This document shows positions 7,701 through 20,556 of a stretch of 42,282 bases of DNA, piece by piece. The translations under genes were made by a program, and so were the position numbers. The stretch lies in NCBI GenBank assembly GCA_902802985.1, contig CADCOE010000072.1, positions 1 through 42,282 of the forward strand. The letters run 5' to 3'. The notes below the pieces were generated by a model that had not been told where the DNA came from, ran no database searches, and saw only the letters and a list, made by a program, of their open reading frames with translations. The stretch comes from an uncultured Ruminococcus sp. GTDB lineage: Bacteria; Bacillota; Clostridia; Oscillospirales; Acutalibacteraceae. Numbering within the stretch: the first letter of the stretch is position 1; every line of letters begins with the position of its first letter.

Positions 7701-8603
7701 TATGATGAAATACTCGAACAGACACGGTCATTCATTATTGAATGGTCTCCCCGCACCGACAGTATTAAAATTTCAGATTCGTTTGGAAAACTGTATGGCT
7801 ATGCTTTGGAACAGACGAACTTTATCCGCAATGTCAAAGACCGTACCTTCCTTCACAGCGACGATGTTCTGAAGTTTATCGCCAAGCTGAATGACAGCCG
7901 TTCCAATGCGGTGGTATCGGATTGCCTGCTTAGAGTTTATCGCAAGAGCAGCGACAGCTACCTCTGGAACAAGGTAAGCTTTGTCTGCGTTCGAAGTACA
8001 GCAGGCATTCCTGCTAAAATCGTGGTCGTATTTGCGGATATATCCGAAGAACACAGCAACGGTGACATCGATAACCGTAAAGACCGCACTGACTACATTA
8101 CCAATCTCTATAACAAACAGGCAACAGAAAACAAAATACAAAGTTTCTTGTATGAAGAAGGCGTATCGGGTCATCACGCTCTTATTGTGGCGGAAATATG
8201 CGGATTTGATAAGCTGGAGAACGGTCTTGGTACGGTTTTTGCCAATGCGGTGCTCAAGGAAACAGCACAGAATATCCGTGACCTTTTCCGTGATTCTGAC
8301 ATCATCGGACGCAGCAGCGGCAGCCACTTTACTGTCTTTGTTAAAAATATGAACAATACAGGCAAACTCAGCGAAAAAGCCCGTCAAATCTGTGCGGCTA
8401 TCAACCATAAATATCAGTCCGAGGAAGGGGACATCAGAATATTCGGAAAGGCAGGTATCAGTATGTTCCCGCAATGCGGTAAAAGCTATGACGAGTTATA
8501 CGCAGAAGCACTCAAGGCTCTTTATTTTGCCAAACACAGTGTGACTGACGCTATCGCCTTTTCTCCCTCTCTTGACTTGGATATAAAACTGCTTCATTCC
8601 TGA
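4716..8603 (+). CDS. Giant HD-GYP protein with pseudo-receiver, PAS and degenerate GGDEF/EAL modules
   Basis: A 1295-residue soluble signalling protein. Visible order: receiver-like domain (1-120), coiled coil (125-165), HD-GYP phosphodiesterase (about 165-360), PAS-like region (415-540), GGDEF fold (550-710), a region resembling a worn EAL fold (about 730-970), a PAS_3-like domain (995-1110) and a second GGDEF fold (1120-1285). HD-GYP keeps H179, H218-D219 and HHEKYDGLGYP at 277-287, so hydrolysis of cyclic di-GMP (or a related dinucleotide) is plausible. The receiver has N53 where the phosphorylated Asp should be and S105 in place of the conserved Lys. The GGDEF signatures read GRIEDDNF and GRSSGSHF, so neither should synthesise c-di-GMP. 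The EAL-like part lacks an EAL motif. ATG with AGGAG upstream; a strong terminator follows. No input sensor or membrane segment is visible. Confidence 0.88.
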   Translation: MKKMLVADNTEMNKSILYEIFGSQYEFIHTDSSEVFFRLMVQYRNELSIALINESVACNLAEESADTLTSLNVFENIPLILILNDEGQTIRSRNIHIPYSDVIHSPVNPVVVKRRVANLVELFSHKTTLEKLVRQQTQKILEQNETLKIQQKKINSINNDMLETLSTIIEYRDVESGRHIHRIQKFTEVLLNVLAKDYPKYQLTEEKIALITSASSLHDIGKITIPDSILLSPRRLTYDEFKIMKQHTVRGCEILEQLESVEKNEYYNYCYDICRYHHEKYDGLGYPDGLAGDQIPIWAQVVSLADCYDALTSERPYKAAYSHEEAVEMLRSGACGAFSDEIMDCFSKVLPQFKALAKEYADVNHKDRNISDNSCHRFVRDEKIDHTRDIYLKMDRDELIKTLERQKQYAEKTHQQDCRVIYSASDFVFEFDMLYGACVERKGDFTAKIGYTPRNYEEAVNIFSQNCSDEYQNKFIRTFRMENIKSELERGSDRISLECLMHLKNDDFSAVKCSVIPVLEDGKLVRIVASGIILKNALLPENSENDHRDHDTVTGLWNFGGMKRETDDFLRHSGRNGYHMLLVIDIDNFRTLNRRTSYQFGNDILKDIAALLKRELDESNIIGRIEDDNFMLFINDCPKDENGVAVVDTIFHCLHRSYTFDGKTYPELSACIGVASYPSDGQNFEELFFNASRAVDIAKINGKNMYLFYNESMKKSWEIEKYSAIPRVEGSQSIELVEFDKCFVPVADSGSGLIMYYDFMEISDEYGTDFEDIYDSVYYSSNITALSLNSLKRLMSAVYLLGSEGISLPELSVMTMFDGRDCETILKAIGEILVQYPVPTENFCIMLSQHMLESMGIKQLTAFIAELRNFGFKVGVYNAGGNNFNIKCFTEGLFDRVVFASSFLSDIQNGIYPAELLVYFISYFSELGTEPILPENADENTIGMLRDKTHFSFGIHQNEKIMFNDFKEQMKVSAVVHQYPILSHENNSLALSEKMYDEILEQTRSFIIEWSPRTDSIKISDSFGKLYGYALEQTNFIRNVKDRTFLHSDDVLKFIAKLNDSRSNAVVSDCLLRVYRKSSDSYLWNKVSFVCVRSTAGIPAKIVVVFADISEEHSNGDIDNRKDRTDYITNLYNKQATENKIQSFLYEEGVSGHHALIVAEICGFDKLENGLGTVFANAVLKETAQNIRDLFRDSDIIGRSSGSHFTVFVKNMNNTGKLSEKARQICAAINHKYQSEEGDIRIFGKAGISMFPQCGKSYDELYAEALKALYFAKHSVTDAIAFSPSLDLDIKLLHS

Positions 8604-8658
8604 TAGAGGGCTTTGCCTCTCACTCCGCTTCACAAGCTGAAATAAAATATACTGCTCC

Positions 8659-8702
8659 GAAGGAGGATCCTTTTTCTCGACAAGGATCCTCCTTCCTTTT
8701 TT
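8659..8702 (+). terminator. Strong intrinsic terminator after the HD-GYP gene
   Basis: Perfect 14-bp stem, GAAGGAGGATCCTT (8659-8672) and its complement (8682-8695), with a 9-nt loop and a C-then-T6 tail. Confidence 0.95.
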
Positions 8703-8784
8703 CTCTGAGAGGCTGACGATGAAAATGCATCAAACAGGGAGAAATAGGGTAAAAAATTCCTTGCTTAAAAAAATTTTTTCAGCT

Positions 8785-8806
8785 ATTCGACCTTTAGGGG
8801 TCGAAT
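8785..8806. repeat. Inverted repeat ATTCGACC-N6-GGTCGAAT
   Basis: Perfect 8-bp arms around TTTAGG. It could be an operator or a small hairpin. There is no T-run and no gene nearby except the glutamine synthetase homologue far downstream. Confidence 0.5.
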
Positions 8807-8943
8807 TATTCTTATTTGGTAGGGATAAGTGAAAGGGTATTTTTGACCGTTCTGTGAGTGCCGCCTCCCGTCTGTATGTAAGAAAAAAACCCCGATTTTT
8901 ATTTATCCGAGAAAAACTCCGGTAAATCTGAAATTAATACCAC

Positions 8944-8984
8944 AAAGTAAAGTAAAGAAAAGTAAAGTAAAGATAAAGTAAAGT
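8944..8984. repeat. Pentameric AAAGT/AAAGA tandem repeat
   Basis: Eight in-register pentamers, ordered AAAGT-AAAGT-AAAGA twice (one extra T after the second AAAGA), then two more AAAGT, so the larger unit is a 15-mer. Strongly purine-biased on the plus strand. Confidence 0.85.
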
Positions 8985-9198
8985 GTGTGTCATTATTTTG
9001 GATTTTTGTCGGCAGTTGTCAGATCAGCGGCAAGAGTTTTTATTTCGGAAACACACACACGGACTTCTGTCCCGTTACGGAATGGAGCCAAGAGGCTTTG
9101 TTGTCGGATGGAAAGCCGTTACTCCTTGTTCGCCCAAAACACTCCTTTGCCTGTGTTTGTTCTGCTGCGGATTTTTCGTGTTCCCTCCAATTAGGGTA

Positions 9199-9227
9199 TA
9201 GACAAAAACAGAAAAATCTGTTATGAT
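9199..9227 (+). promoter_or_regulatory. Promoter of the glutamine synthetase homologue with spacer inverted repeat
   Basis: -35 TAGACA (9199-9204), 17-bp spacer, -10 TATGAT (9222-9227). The spacer holds the inverted repeat ACAGA (9208-9212) / TCTGT (9217-9221), which a repressor could occupy. The leader of about 135 nt contains one good hairpin, near 9310-9332 (GAATGCCT / AGGTATTC). Confidence 0.7.
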
Positions 9228-9369
9228 AATAAATTGAATATAAGAGCTGTTGATGAGAAAGAACTGTATTGTGATACCGGTTTTTTGTATTTTCATAAGG
9301 TGCAGCAGGAATGCCTCCCCGACAGGTATTCGGCGGCTCTCGTTGACAGCAACAAACAGTAAAGGGGAT

Positions 9370-10668
9370 ATGACGTTGAAATTTACTGTGAAGGAAGTTT
9401 TACAGTTTGTGGAGGAAAATGATGTCAAATTTGTACGGCTTGTTTTCTTTGACGTGTTCGGCATAAAGAAAAATATTTCGATTATGTCCGATGAATTGGA
9501 GTCGGTCTTTGAACATGGTGCCAATATTGTGCCCTCCAATATCGATGGTTTCGGCGGTACTGATAACAGCGATCTGCTGCTGTTTCCCGATCCGTCTACT
9601 ATCAAAATCCTGCCGTGGCGGCCGCAGAACGGCAGAGTGGCACGACTTTTGTGCGATATTAAAAATCCTAATGGAACTCCCTTTGAAGGGGATGTACGCA
9701 GTGTCTTGAAAAATGCCGTGGATCAGGCGGAACAGATGGGGTTTTATACCCGTGTGGGGGTGGCGTGTGAATTTTACCTCTTTAGGCTTGATGACAACGG
9801 TCTGCCTACCAGAATACCTCACGACAATGCCGGTTATCTCGATGTGGCACCGCTGGATAAGGGCGAAAATGTCCGCCGACAAATTTGTCTGACTTTGGAA
9901 GAAATGGGGATCGATCCGCTTTCGTCTCACCACGAAAATGGCCCCGGTCAGAATGAAATTGATTTCCGTCACAGCGACCTGCTTTCCGCAGCGGATGATT
10001 TCGTGACCTTTAAGGACGTTGTGAAAACTTCGGCAGCTTCCAATGGTCTGTTTGCGTCCTTTATGCCCAAGCCGCTGCCGGATAAAAGCGGCAGCGGGAT
10101 GCATATTAACCTGATGCTGAGTAAATACGGCTATAATATCTTTAAAGACAGCGGCAGCGGTCTGAATGAGCACGCACAAAGTTTTATTGCCGGTATTCTT
10201 GCTCACGCCGCAGAAATGACCGTGTTCTTTAATCCTTTGTCCAATTCATATGCCCGATTTGGCTCCCACAAAGCACCTGATACCGTTGATTGGTCTTACC
10301 AGGGATTTCATTCGCTCATCCGTATGCCTGAAGTTACCACCGATCAGGCAAGAGTGGATTTTCGTTCGCCTGACCCGTCCTGTAACCCGTATCTTGCCTT
10401 TGCATTGCTGCTGTATGCCGGTATGGATGGTATCAATCAAAAAATGAAGCTGGCGCCGCCGGCGGAAGATACCCATTCTTCTTCTAAGCTGCCCTTATCG
10501 CTGGATGAAGCGGTTCGCTGTGCGGAAAACAGTCAATTTATTCAGAATTGCCTGCCGCCGATGATATACCGTAATTACCTCAGTATGAAATCGGCGGAAG
10601 TCAAGGCTGCATTGAGCAGCGTTGAACAACGTCAGCAAACAGAAGAACGTTATTTTGAGGTAATATAA
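9370..10668 (+). CDS. Glutamine synthetase type I homologue with altered active site
   Basis: Glutamine synthetase joins glutamate and ammonia using ATP. The 432-residue product has the GS beta-grasp N-terminal part and the catalytic barrel: HHENGPGQNEIDF (E189, E196), SGSGMHINL (H245) and RSPDPSCNPYLAFA. However, several conserved positions differ. GPEPEF reads GVACEF, so the first metal Glu is A132 while E134 remains. The Glu-flap EAP reads KAP (K301). The NRS motif reads GFH (312-314), losing its Arg. RVEVR reads RVDFR (D330). Normal synthesis is therefore doubtful, and a regulatory or altered-substrate role is possible. An ANTAR regulator follows. Start: ATG 9370 is only 2 nt from GGGGA; TTG 9376 has better spacing and may be the true start. 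Confidence 0.82.
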   Translation: MTLKFTVKEVLQFVEENDVKFVRLVFFDVFGIKKNISIMSDELESVFEHGANIVPSNIDGFGGTDNSDLLLFPDPSTIKILPWRPQNGRVARLLCDIKNPNGTPFEGDVRSVLKNAVDQAEQMGFYTRVGVACEFYLFRLDDNGLPTRIPHDNAGYLDVAPLDKGENVRRQICLTLEEMGIDPLSSHHENGPGQNEIDFRHSDLLSAADDFVTFKDVVKTSAASNGLFASFMPKPLPDKSGSGMHINLMLSKYGYNIFKDSGSGLNEHAQSFIAGILAHAAEMTVFFNPLSNSYARFGSHKAPDTVDWSYQGFHSLIRMPEVTTDQARVDFRSPDPSCNPYLAFALLLYAGMDGINQKMKLAPPAEDTHSSSKLPLSLDEAVRCAENSQFIQNCLPPMIYRNYLSMKSAEVKAALSSVEQRQQTEERYFEVI

Positions 10669-10720
10669 AAACGGATGTGAACAGCAAAAATATCAAAGTA
10701 TCACAAAAATTTGCTGAAAA

Positions 10721-10753
10721 GCCGTCCCGAAATCCAAGCACTTGCCGGACGGC
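10721..10753 (+). other. Inverted repeat after the glutamine synthetase homologue
   Basis: GCCGTCC (10721-10727) pairs with GGACGGC (10747-10753). A T7 run is present only at 10774-10780, about 20 bp beyond the stem, so this is a weak terminator candidate or a structured 3' end. Confidence 0.4.
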
Positions 10754-10791
10754 GTCAGTGTATGATATTGTACTTTTTTTGGTGATAGTAC

Positions 10792-10820
10792 TTGAATGAT
10801 GAGCAAAAATTTTGTAAAAT
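10792..10820 (+). promoter_or_regulatory. Promoter of the ANTAR regulator gene
   Basis: -35 TTGAAT (10792-10797), 17-bp spacer, -10 TAAAAT (10815-10820), placed about 20 bp before the TTG start. The regulator can thus be made independently of the upstream gene. Confidence 0.7.
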
Positions 10821-10841
10821 AAAAAGAAGGGTGTTTGGCTT

Positions 10842-11411
10842 TTGGATAACGTATTGATTATATCATCCAATGAACAGAGCTTTGGTCAGTTTTCTCAGCT
10901 TCTGAAAGCCGAACGGTGCAGCAGAACAGATACGGCTCAAAGCTGCTCGGAAGGCAGGCGGCTGATCGCTGAACGGGAATATGAGCTGATTATCATTAAT
11001 GCTCCGATGAAAGATGAATTCGGCGATCTGTTGGCACTCGATGCGGCTCAGAAAACCAATTCGGGTGTAATGCTGATCGTCAGACACGATCTTGAACAGG
11101 AACTCGAAAGCCGTGTGTCAAAATATGGCGTATTCGTGATCGGTAAACCGCTGAGTAAAACGATCTTCTATAAAGCACTGCGGCTGCTCGAAGCAATGCA
11201 TCACCGTGTGAGCGGTGTGCGGCGTGAAAATGTGAAGCTGCAGAAAAAAATTGACGATATTCGTATCATTAACCGTGCAAAATGTATCTTGATGGAGTAT
11301 CTGTCAATGACAGAACCGCAGGCTCACAAATATCTGGAACGTCAGGCAATGGATCTGCGTGTGACCAAGATAGAGGTCGCTAAGCGGCTGCTGAGTACCT
11401 ACGAAAATTAA
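10842..11411 (+). CDS. ANTAR-domain antiterminator regulator, NitR-like, with pseudo-receiver
   Basis: ANTAR proteins bind paired RNA hairpins and prevent transcription termination, often of nitrogen genes. The 189-residue product has an N-terminal receiver fold (1-120), a short coiled coil (about 122-140) and a C-terminal ANTAR domain (about 135-187, including RAKCILMEYLSMTEPQAHKYL and KIEVAKRLL). The receiver has N54 in YELIIINAPM where the phosphorylated Asp is expected, although the Lys of GKPLSK is kept, so it is probably not phosphorylated. In Clostridium saccharobutylicum a similar protein, NitR, is encoded next to glnA and acts as an antiterminator; the same order here suggests nitrogen control. 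It starts at TTG 10842, 11 nt after AAGAAGG; no in-frame ATG precedes it. Confidence 0.86.
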   Translation: MDNVLIISSNEQSFGQFSQLLKAERCSRTDTAQSCSEGRRLIAEREYELIIINAPMKDEFGDLLALDAAQKTNSGVMLIVRHDLEQELESRVSKYGVFVIGKPLSKTIFYKALRLLEAMHHRVSGVRRENVKLQKKIDDIRIINRAKCILMEYLSMTEPQAHKYLERQAMDLRVTKIEVAKRLLSTYEN

Positions 11412-11505
11412 ATGTATCAAGCTTTGTCCGTCGTGCGTCAGCCGATGGCGTGGCTTACCAATACAAAAGAATTATTGAAAGTATTGAAAGAAGGGTGACG
11501 ACGAT

Positions 11506-12583
11506 ATGAATAAAAAAGCATATCTTGTGTTGGAAAATGGAGATGTTTATGAGGGCTATGCCTTCGGTGCACAAAAGGAAACCGTGGGTGAACTTGTCTT
11601 TACTACCGCAATGACAGGTTATCTCGAAACTTTGACCGACCCCAGCTATTTTGGACAAATTGTTTGCCAAACTTTCCCTTTGATAGGAAATTATGGTGTT
11701 ATTCCGTCTGACTTTGAAAGCAAAAAGCCTGCTTTGACGGCTTATATCGTGAGAGAGTGGTGTCAACAACCGTCCAATTTCCGTTGCGAAGGTGTGCTTG
11801 ACACTTTTTTAAAGGACAGTGACATTCCCGGTCTGTACGGAATTGATACCCGCTGCCTGACCAAAACCGTCAGAGAATACGGCGTTATGAATGCCAGAAT
11901 TGTCTATACCAAACCGTCGGCAAAGGATGCCGAGGGACTGAAAGACTTTAAAATCGTCGGTGCGGTGAAGTCTGTTACCGTGGAGGAACCCGAAACTTTC
12001 AAAGCAGAAAATGCAAAGTATCATATCGTACTGATGGATTTCGGCGCCAAAGCCAATATCTGCCGTGAACTGGTGAAACGTGGCTGTGATGTTACCGTTG
12101 TACCCGGCTCTGCGTCTGCCGAGGAGATCAAGGCGATGAACCCCGATGGTATTATGCTTTCCAACGGACCGGGGGACCCTCAGGAAAATACAGAGATTAT
12201 CCGCCAACTGCAAATACTCTGCCAAGAAAAAATACCTACTTTCGGTATTTGTCTGGGACATCAGCTGCTCGCTTTGTCACAGGGAGCAACCACCGAAAAA
12301 TTGAAATACGGACACAGAGGAGCTAACCAGCCTGCTACCGATACCCGGACAGGCAGGGTCTATATCACCAGCCAAAATCACGGTTATGCTGTTGTGGCTT
12401 CGTCACTTCCCGAAAATGCTTATGAAAGCTTTGTCAATGCGAATGATGGTACGTGCGAAGGCGTTACCTATACCGATATGCCTGCGTTTACCGTGCAGTT
12501 CCACCCCGAAGCCTGCGGCGGACCGCTGGATACCTCATTCCTTTTTGATAAATTCATTACAATGATACAGGAGGATAAAAAGA

Positions 12584-12591
<8 letters not shown>
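11506..12591 (+). CDS. carA: Carbamoyl-phosphate synthase small (glutaminase) subunit
   Basis: Hydrolyses glutamine and passes ammonia to the large subunit for carbamoyl phosphate, the precursor of pyrimidines and arginine. The 361-residue product is full length: the N-terminal CPSase_sm_chain domain (1-130, YLVLENGDVYEGYAFG), then a class I glutamine amidotransferase domain with the nucleophile C249 in FGICLGHQ and H333/E335 in QFHPEAC. The ATG at 11506 is preceded by GAAGGGTGA. It overlaps the large-subunit gene by 8 bp. It starts 94 bp after the ANTAR gene with no clear promoter or PyrR-type attenuator between them, so read-through from the nitrogen genes is possible. Confidence 0.97.
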
Positions 12592-18228
<5,637 letters not shown>

Positions 18229-18238
18229 ATTCATCCGC

Positions 18239-18276
18239 AAAAAAGACTGTATCACGTCAATGATACAGTCTTTTTT
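18239..18276. terminator. Bidirectional terminator between pyrG and pheA
   Basis: A 16-bp stem: 18239-18254 (A6, then GACTGTATCA) pairs with 18261-18276 (TGATACAGTC, then T6) around a 6-nt loop. The A-run on the left and T-run on the right serve both convergent genes. Confidence 0.93.
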
Positions 18277-18340
18277 ATATTTGTTGTGTCAATATGTTGT
18301 TTTTGGAATACCTGACCAACGATAGTCGTGGCAGTTGTTA

Positions 18341-19474
18341 TCAGCGTTCCCGATAATTTCCGAGGAAAGAAAATTCGGTCAGTTCATCGGAAAGAGCAGC
18401 AAGCAGCCCCAGTGTTTCTTTGCTTTTAATATTGCCCGTAAAATCAAGATAAAACAAATATTCAAAAGAGGTGCCGAAAATAGGACGGGATTCCAGTTTG
18501 GTCAGGTTGAGTCCGTGTACGGCAAAACGGCACAATATGTTGTAAAGAGAACCGGTGCGATGTGGAATGGAAAAGCAAAGACTGATTTTGTCTGCCTTTT
18601 CTTCAATGAACATCTTTTTGGAGATGACAATAAAACGGGTCGTATTGTTGGGATTGTTCTGAAATCCCCGCAGAAGAACAGATAAACCGTATTCTTTGGC
18701 AGCTTCTTCCGAACAGATGACGGCAGAAGTTTTGTCACCGCTTTCGGAGAGCATTTTGGCAGCCGCCGCCGTACTGATATAAGATTGTGCGTCCATTTCG
18801 GGGTGCGAGCGAAGAAAATCAGAGCACTGTGACAATGCCTGTTGATGAGAATACACTTTGGTGATGTCAGTCAGAGCAATATCATCGGCAGCAGCAAGAA
18901 CGTGATTAATGGCAATATCGGCTGCTGTGGCAATATAAAATCGGTACTTCAGCATTAAGTCATAAACGTCGGTCACGGAGCCTGCGGAACTGTTTTCAAT
19001 GGGAATAATGCCAAATTCCGCATTGCCGTTCTGTATGGCAGAGAAAACGTCCTGAAAGGACGGGTAAAAGTCGGGGGTACTGTGCGGAAAGACCTTTTTT
19101 GTGGCACGGTGGGCATAAGTGCCCGGTACGCCGAAGCAGGCAATCTTAACGCTGTCGGAGTCAAAAGGAATGCACTGATCGGCAGAAAGAATTTCGTTGC
19201 AAAGCTGCTGACCGCTGCCGAGCATATCATGCTGGAGAGCACGGCTGATCTGCATAATGGCGGCATACAGTTGTCTGGCACCGCCGCCGTAAACGCCTGC
19301 CTGCCGTTCAACGGTATCGAGAATTTGTTCTTCACGCTGTGCGTTGTAGATTTCCATACCGTGTTCCATTTTATATTCCGCCACTTTCTTGGAGCAATTC
19401 ATACGCCGGCAAAAAAGTGTGATCAACTGTTCGTCGATTTTATCAATTTCATCTCTGATGGGTTTCAAACTCAT
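18341..19474 (-). CDS. pheA: Bifunctional chorismate mutase / prephenate dehydratase (P-protein)
   Basis: Converts chorismate to prephenate and then phenylpyruvate for phenylalanine. The 377-residue product has an N-terminal AroQ chorismate mutase (1-90, IRDEIDKIDEQLITLFCRRM), a prephenate dehydratase domain (about 110-285, starting IACFGVPGTYAHRA, with IPIENSSAGSV), and a C-terminal ACT domain with the phenylalanine-sensing ESRP motif in LTKLESRPIFG. This order is the standard feedback-inhibited P-protein. The ATG overlaps the aroC stop (4 bp), so it is last in an aroA-aroC-pheA run. Confidence 0.96.
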   Translation of the reverse strand: MSLKPIRDEIDKIDEQLITLFCRRMNCSKKVAEYKMEHGMEIYNAQREEQILDTVERQAGVYGGGARQLYAAIMQISRALQHDMLGSGQQLCNEILSADQCIPFDSDSVKIACFGVPGTYAHRATKKVFPHSTPDFYPSFQDVFSAIQNGNAEFGIIPIENSSAGSVTDVYDLMLKYRFYIATAADIAINHVLAAADDIALTDITKVYSHQQALSQCSDFLRSHPEMDAQSYISTAAAAKMLSESGDKTSAVICSEEAAKEYGLSVLLRGFQNNPNNTTRFIVISKKMFIEEKADKISLCFSIPHRTGSLYNILCRFAVHGLNLTKLESRPIFGTSFEYLFYLDFTGNIKSKETLGLLAALSDELTEFSFLGNYRER

Positions 19475-20556
19475 AATTTATGTACCTCCGCAAGAAGATT
19501 GATCGCTGCGATGGCTGCCGCCGATTCGATCACAGGTACGGCACGAACAACGATACAGGGATCATGTCTGCCGTGGATTTCCAGTGTAGTATCTGTATGT
19601 GTACTCAGGTCAACGGTGTTTTGTGGTATCGAAACAGACGGTGTAGGCTTCATTGCCGTTCGGAAAATAATAGGCATTCCGGAGCTGATACCGCCGAGGA
19701 TACCGCCGTGGCGGTTGGTGCGTGTCTTAACGATGTTACCATCATAGTAAAATTCATCATTGTTCTGGCTGCCACGCATTTCGGCAGCAGCAAATCCGGC
19801 TCCAAATTCAATGCCCTTGACGGCAGGCACACCGAACACGATGGAAGAAATCACGTTTTCGACACCATAAAACATCGGAGAGCCGACACCCACAGGCATA
19901 CCTACGATCGCACATTCTATGGTACCGCCGATGCTGTCGCCATTTTTGCGGCAGTCCTCGATCAGCCGACGCATTGTTGGTTCTGCCGATGGGTCAATCA
20001 AACCGAAAACAGCAGAAGAAAGGCGGTCAATCAACTCATCGGGAATATTGACCCCGTCAAAACGTTGATCGCTGATATTTCCGACAGAGGCGATATGGGC
20101 GGCAATTCTGATATTTCTGCGTTCGAGAATTTGTCGGCAGACCGCTCCGGCAAAGACCATCGGTGCTGTCAGTCTGCCTGAAAAGTGTCCGCCGCCCCGA
20201 ATATCATTGCAGCCCTGATAGCGGACGTAACCCGTATAATCGGCGTGAGCCGGACGGGGCTTGGTCAGCAGATTGCCGTAATCCTGTGAACGGGTATTGG
20301 TATTTCGGATCACCGCACAGAGCGGCGCCCCTGTCGTGGTATCGTTAAGGACGCCCGACAGAATTTCGGGAAAATCTTTTTCCAGTCGGGGAGTAGCTGC
20401 CTTGTCTTTACCGGGAGCGCGTCTGCTCATTTGCAGATAAATCTGCTCCATATTCAGTTTTTCTCCCGACGGCAGACCGTCGATAACGACGCCAATTCCG
20501 TTTCCGTGGCTTTCTCCGAAAATAGATATTTTGACAGCATTACCCCAAGATGACAT
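19471..20556 (-). CDS. aroC: Chorismate synthase
   Basis: Makes chorismate from 5-enolpyruvylshikimate 3-phosphate using reduced FMN. The 361-residue product starts MSSWGNAVKISIFGESHG, has the RPAHADYTGYVRY block with flavin-binding residues, then GGHFSGRLTAP and a C-terminal HGRHDPCIVVRAVPV. All family signatures are seen and the length is normal. The open frame reaches 20649, but the ATG at 20556 has GGGAGG upstream and a typical start. It overlaps aroA by 17 bp and pheA by 4 bp. Confidence 0.97.
   Translation of the reverse strand: MSSWGNAVKISIFGESHGNGIGVVIDGLPSGEKLNMEQIYLQMSRRAPGKDKAATPRLEKDFPEILSGVLNDTTTGAPLCAVIRNTNTRSQDYGNLLTKPRPAHADYTGYVRYQGCNDIRGGGHFSGRLTAPMVFAGAVCRQILERRNIRIAAHIASVGNISDQRFDGVNIPDELIDRLSSAVFGLIDPSAEPTMRRLIEDCRKNGDSIGGTIECAIVGMPVGVGSPMFYGVENVISSIVFGVPAVKGIEFGAGFAAAEMRGSQNNDEFYYDGNIVKTRTNRHGGILGGISSGMPIIFRTAMKPTPSVSIPQNTVDLSTHTDTTLEIHGRHDPCIVVRAVPVIESAAAIAAINLLAEVHKL

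Larger units (their letters stand above)
8703..9198. other. Gene-free region with repeats and possible structured RNA upstream of the glutamine synthetase homologue
   Basis: No convincing gene. From left to right: an 8-bp inverted repeat ATTCGACC (8785-8792) / GGTCGAAT (8799-8806) with a 6-nt centre; a run of AAAGT/AAAGA pentamers (8944-8984); then about 200 bp of higher G+C with several possible stems, such as GTGTGTGT (8983-8990) with ACACACAC (9051-9058), GGCTTT / AAAGCC near 9092-9115, and AAACAC / GTGTTT near 9138-9159. All three plus frames are open across part of it, but none has a ribosome site or protein-like composition. It matches no RNA family I know. Confidence 0.45.

Noticed and set aside
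8785..8806. Spo0A binding site
   Set aside because: GGTCGAA resembles but does not match the 0A box TGTCGAA, and both arms have the same departure.
8983..9226. Three overlapping open frames before the GS homologue
   Set aside because: All three plus frames are open, so openness carries no information; no ribosome site or protein-like sequence. A structured RNA is a better guess.
11412..11505. PyrR-type attenuator or T-box upstream of carA
   Set aside because: The 94-bp gap holds only a 4-bp stem candidate and no terminator or T-box signature.
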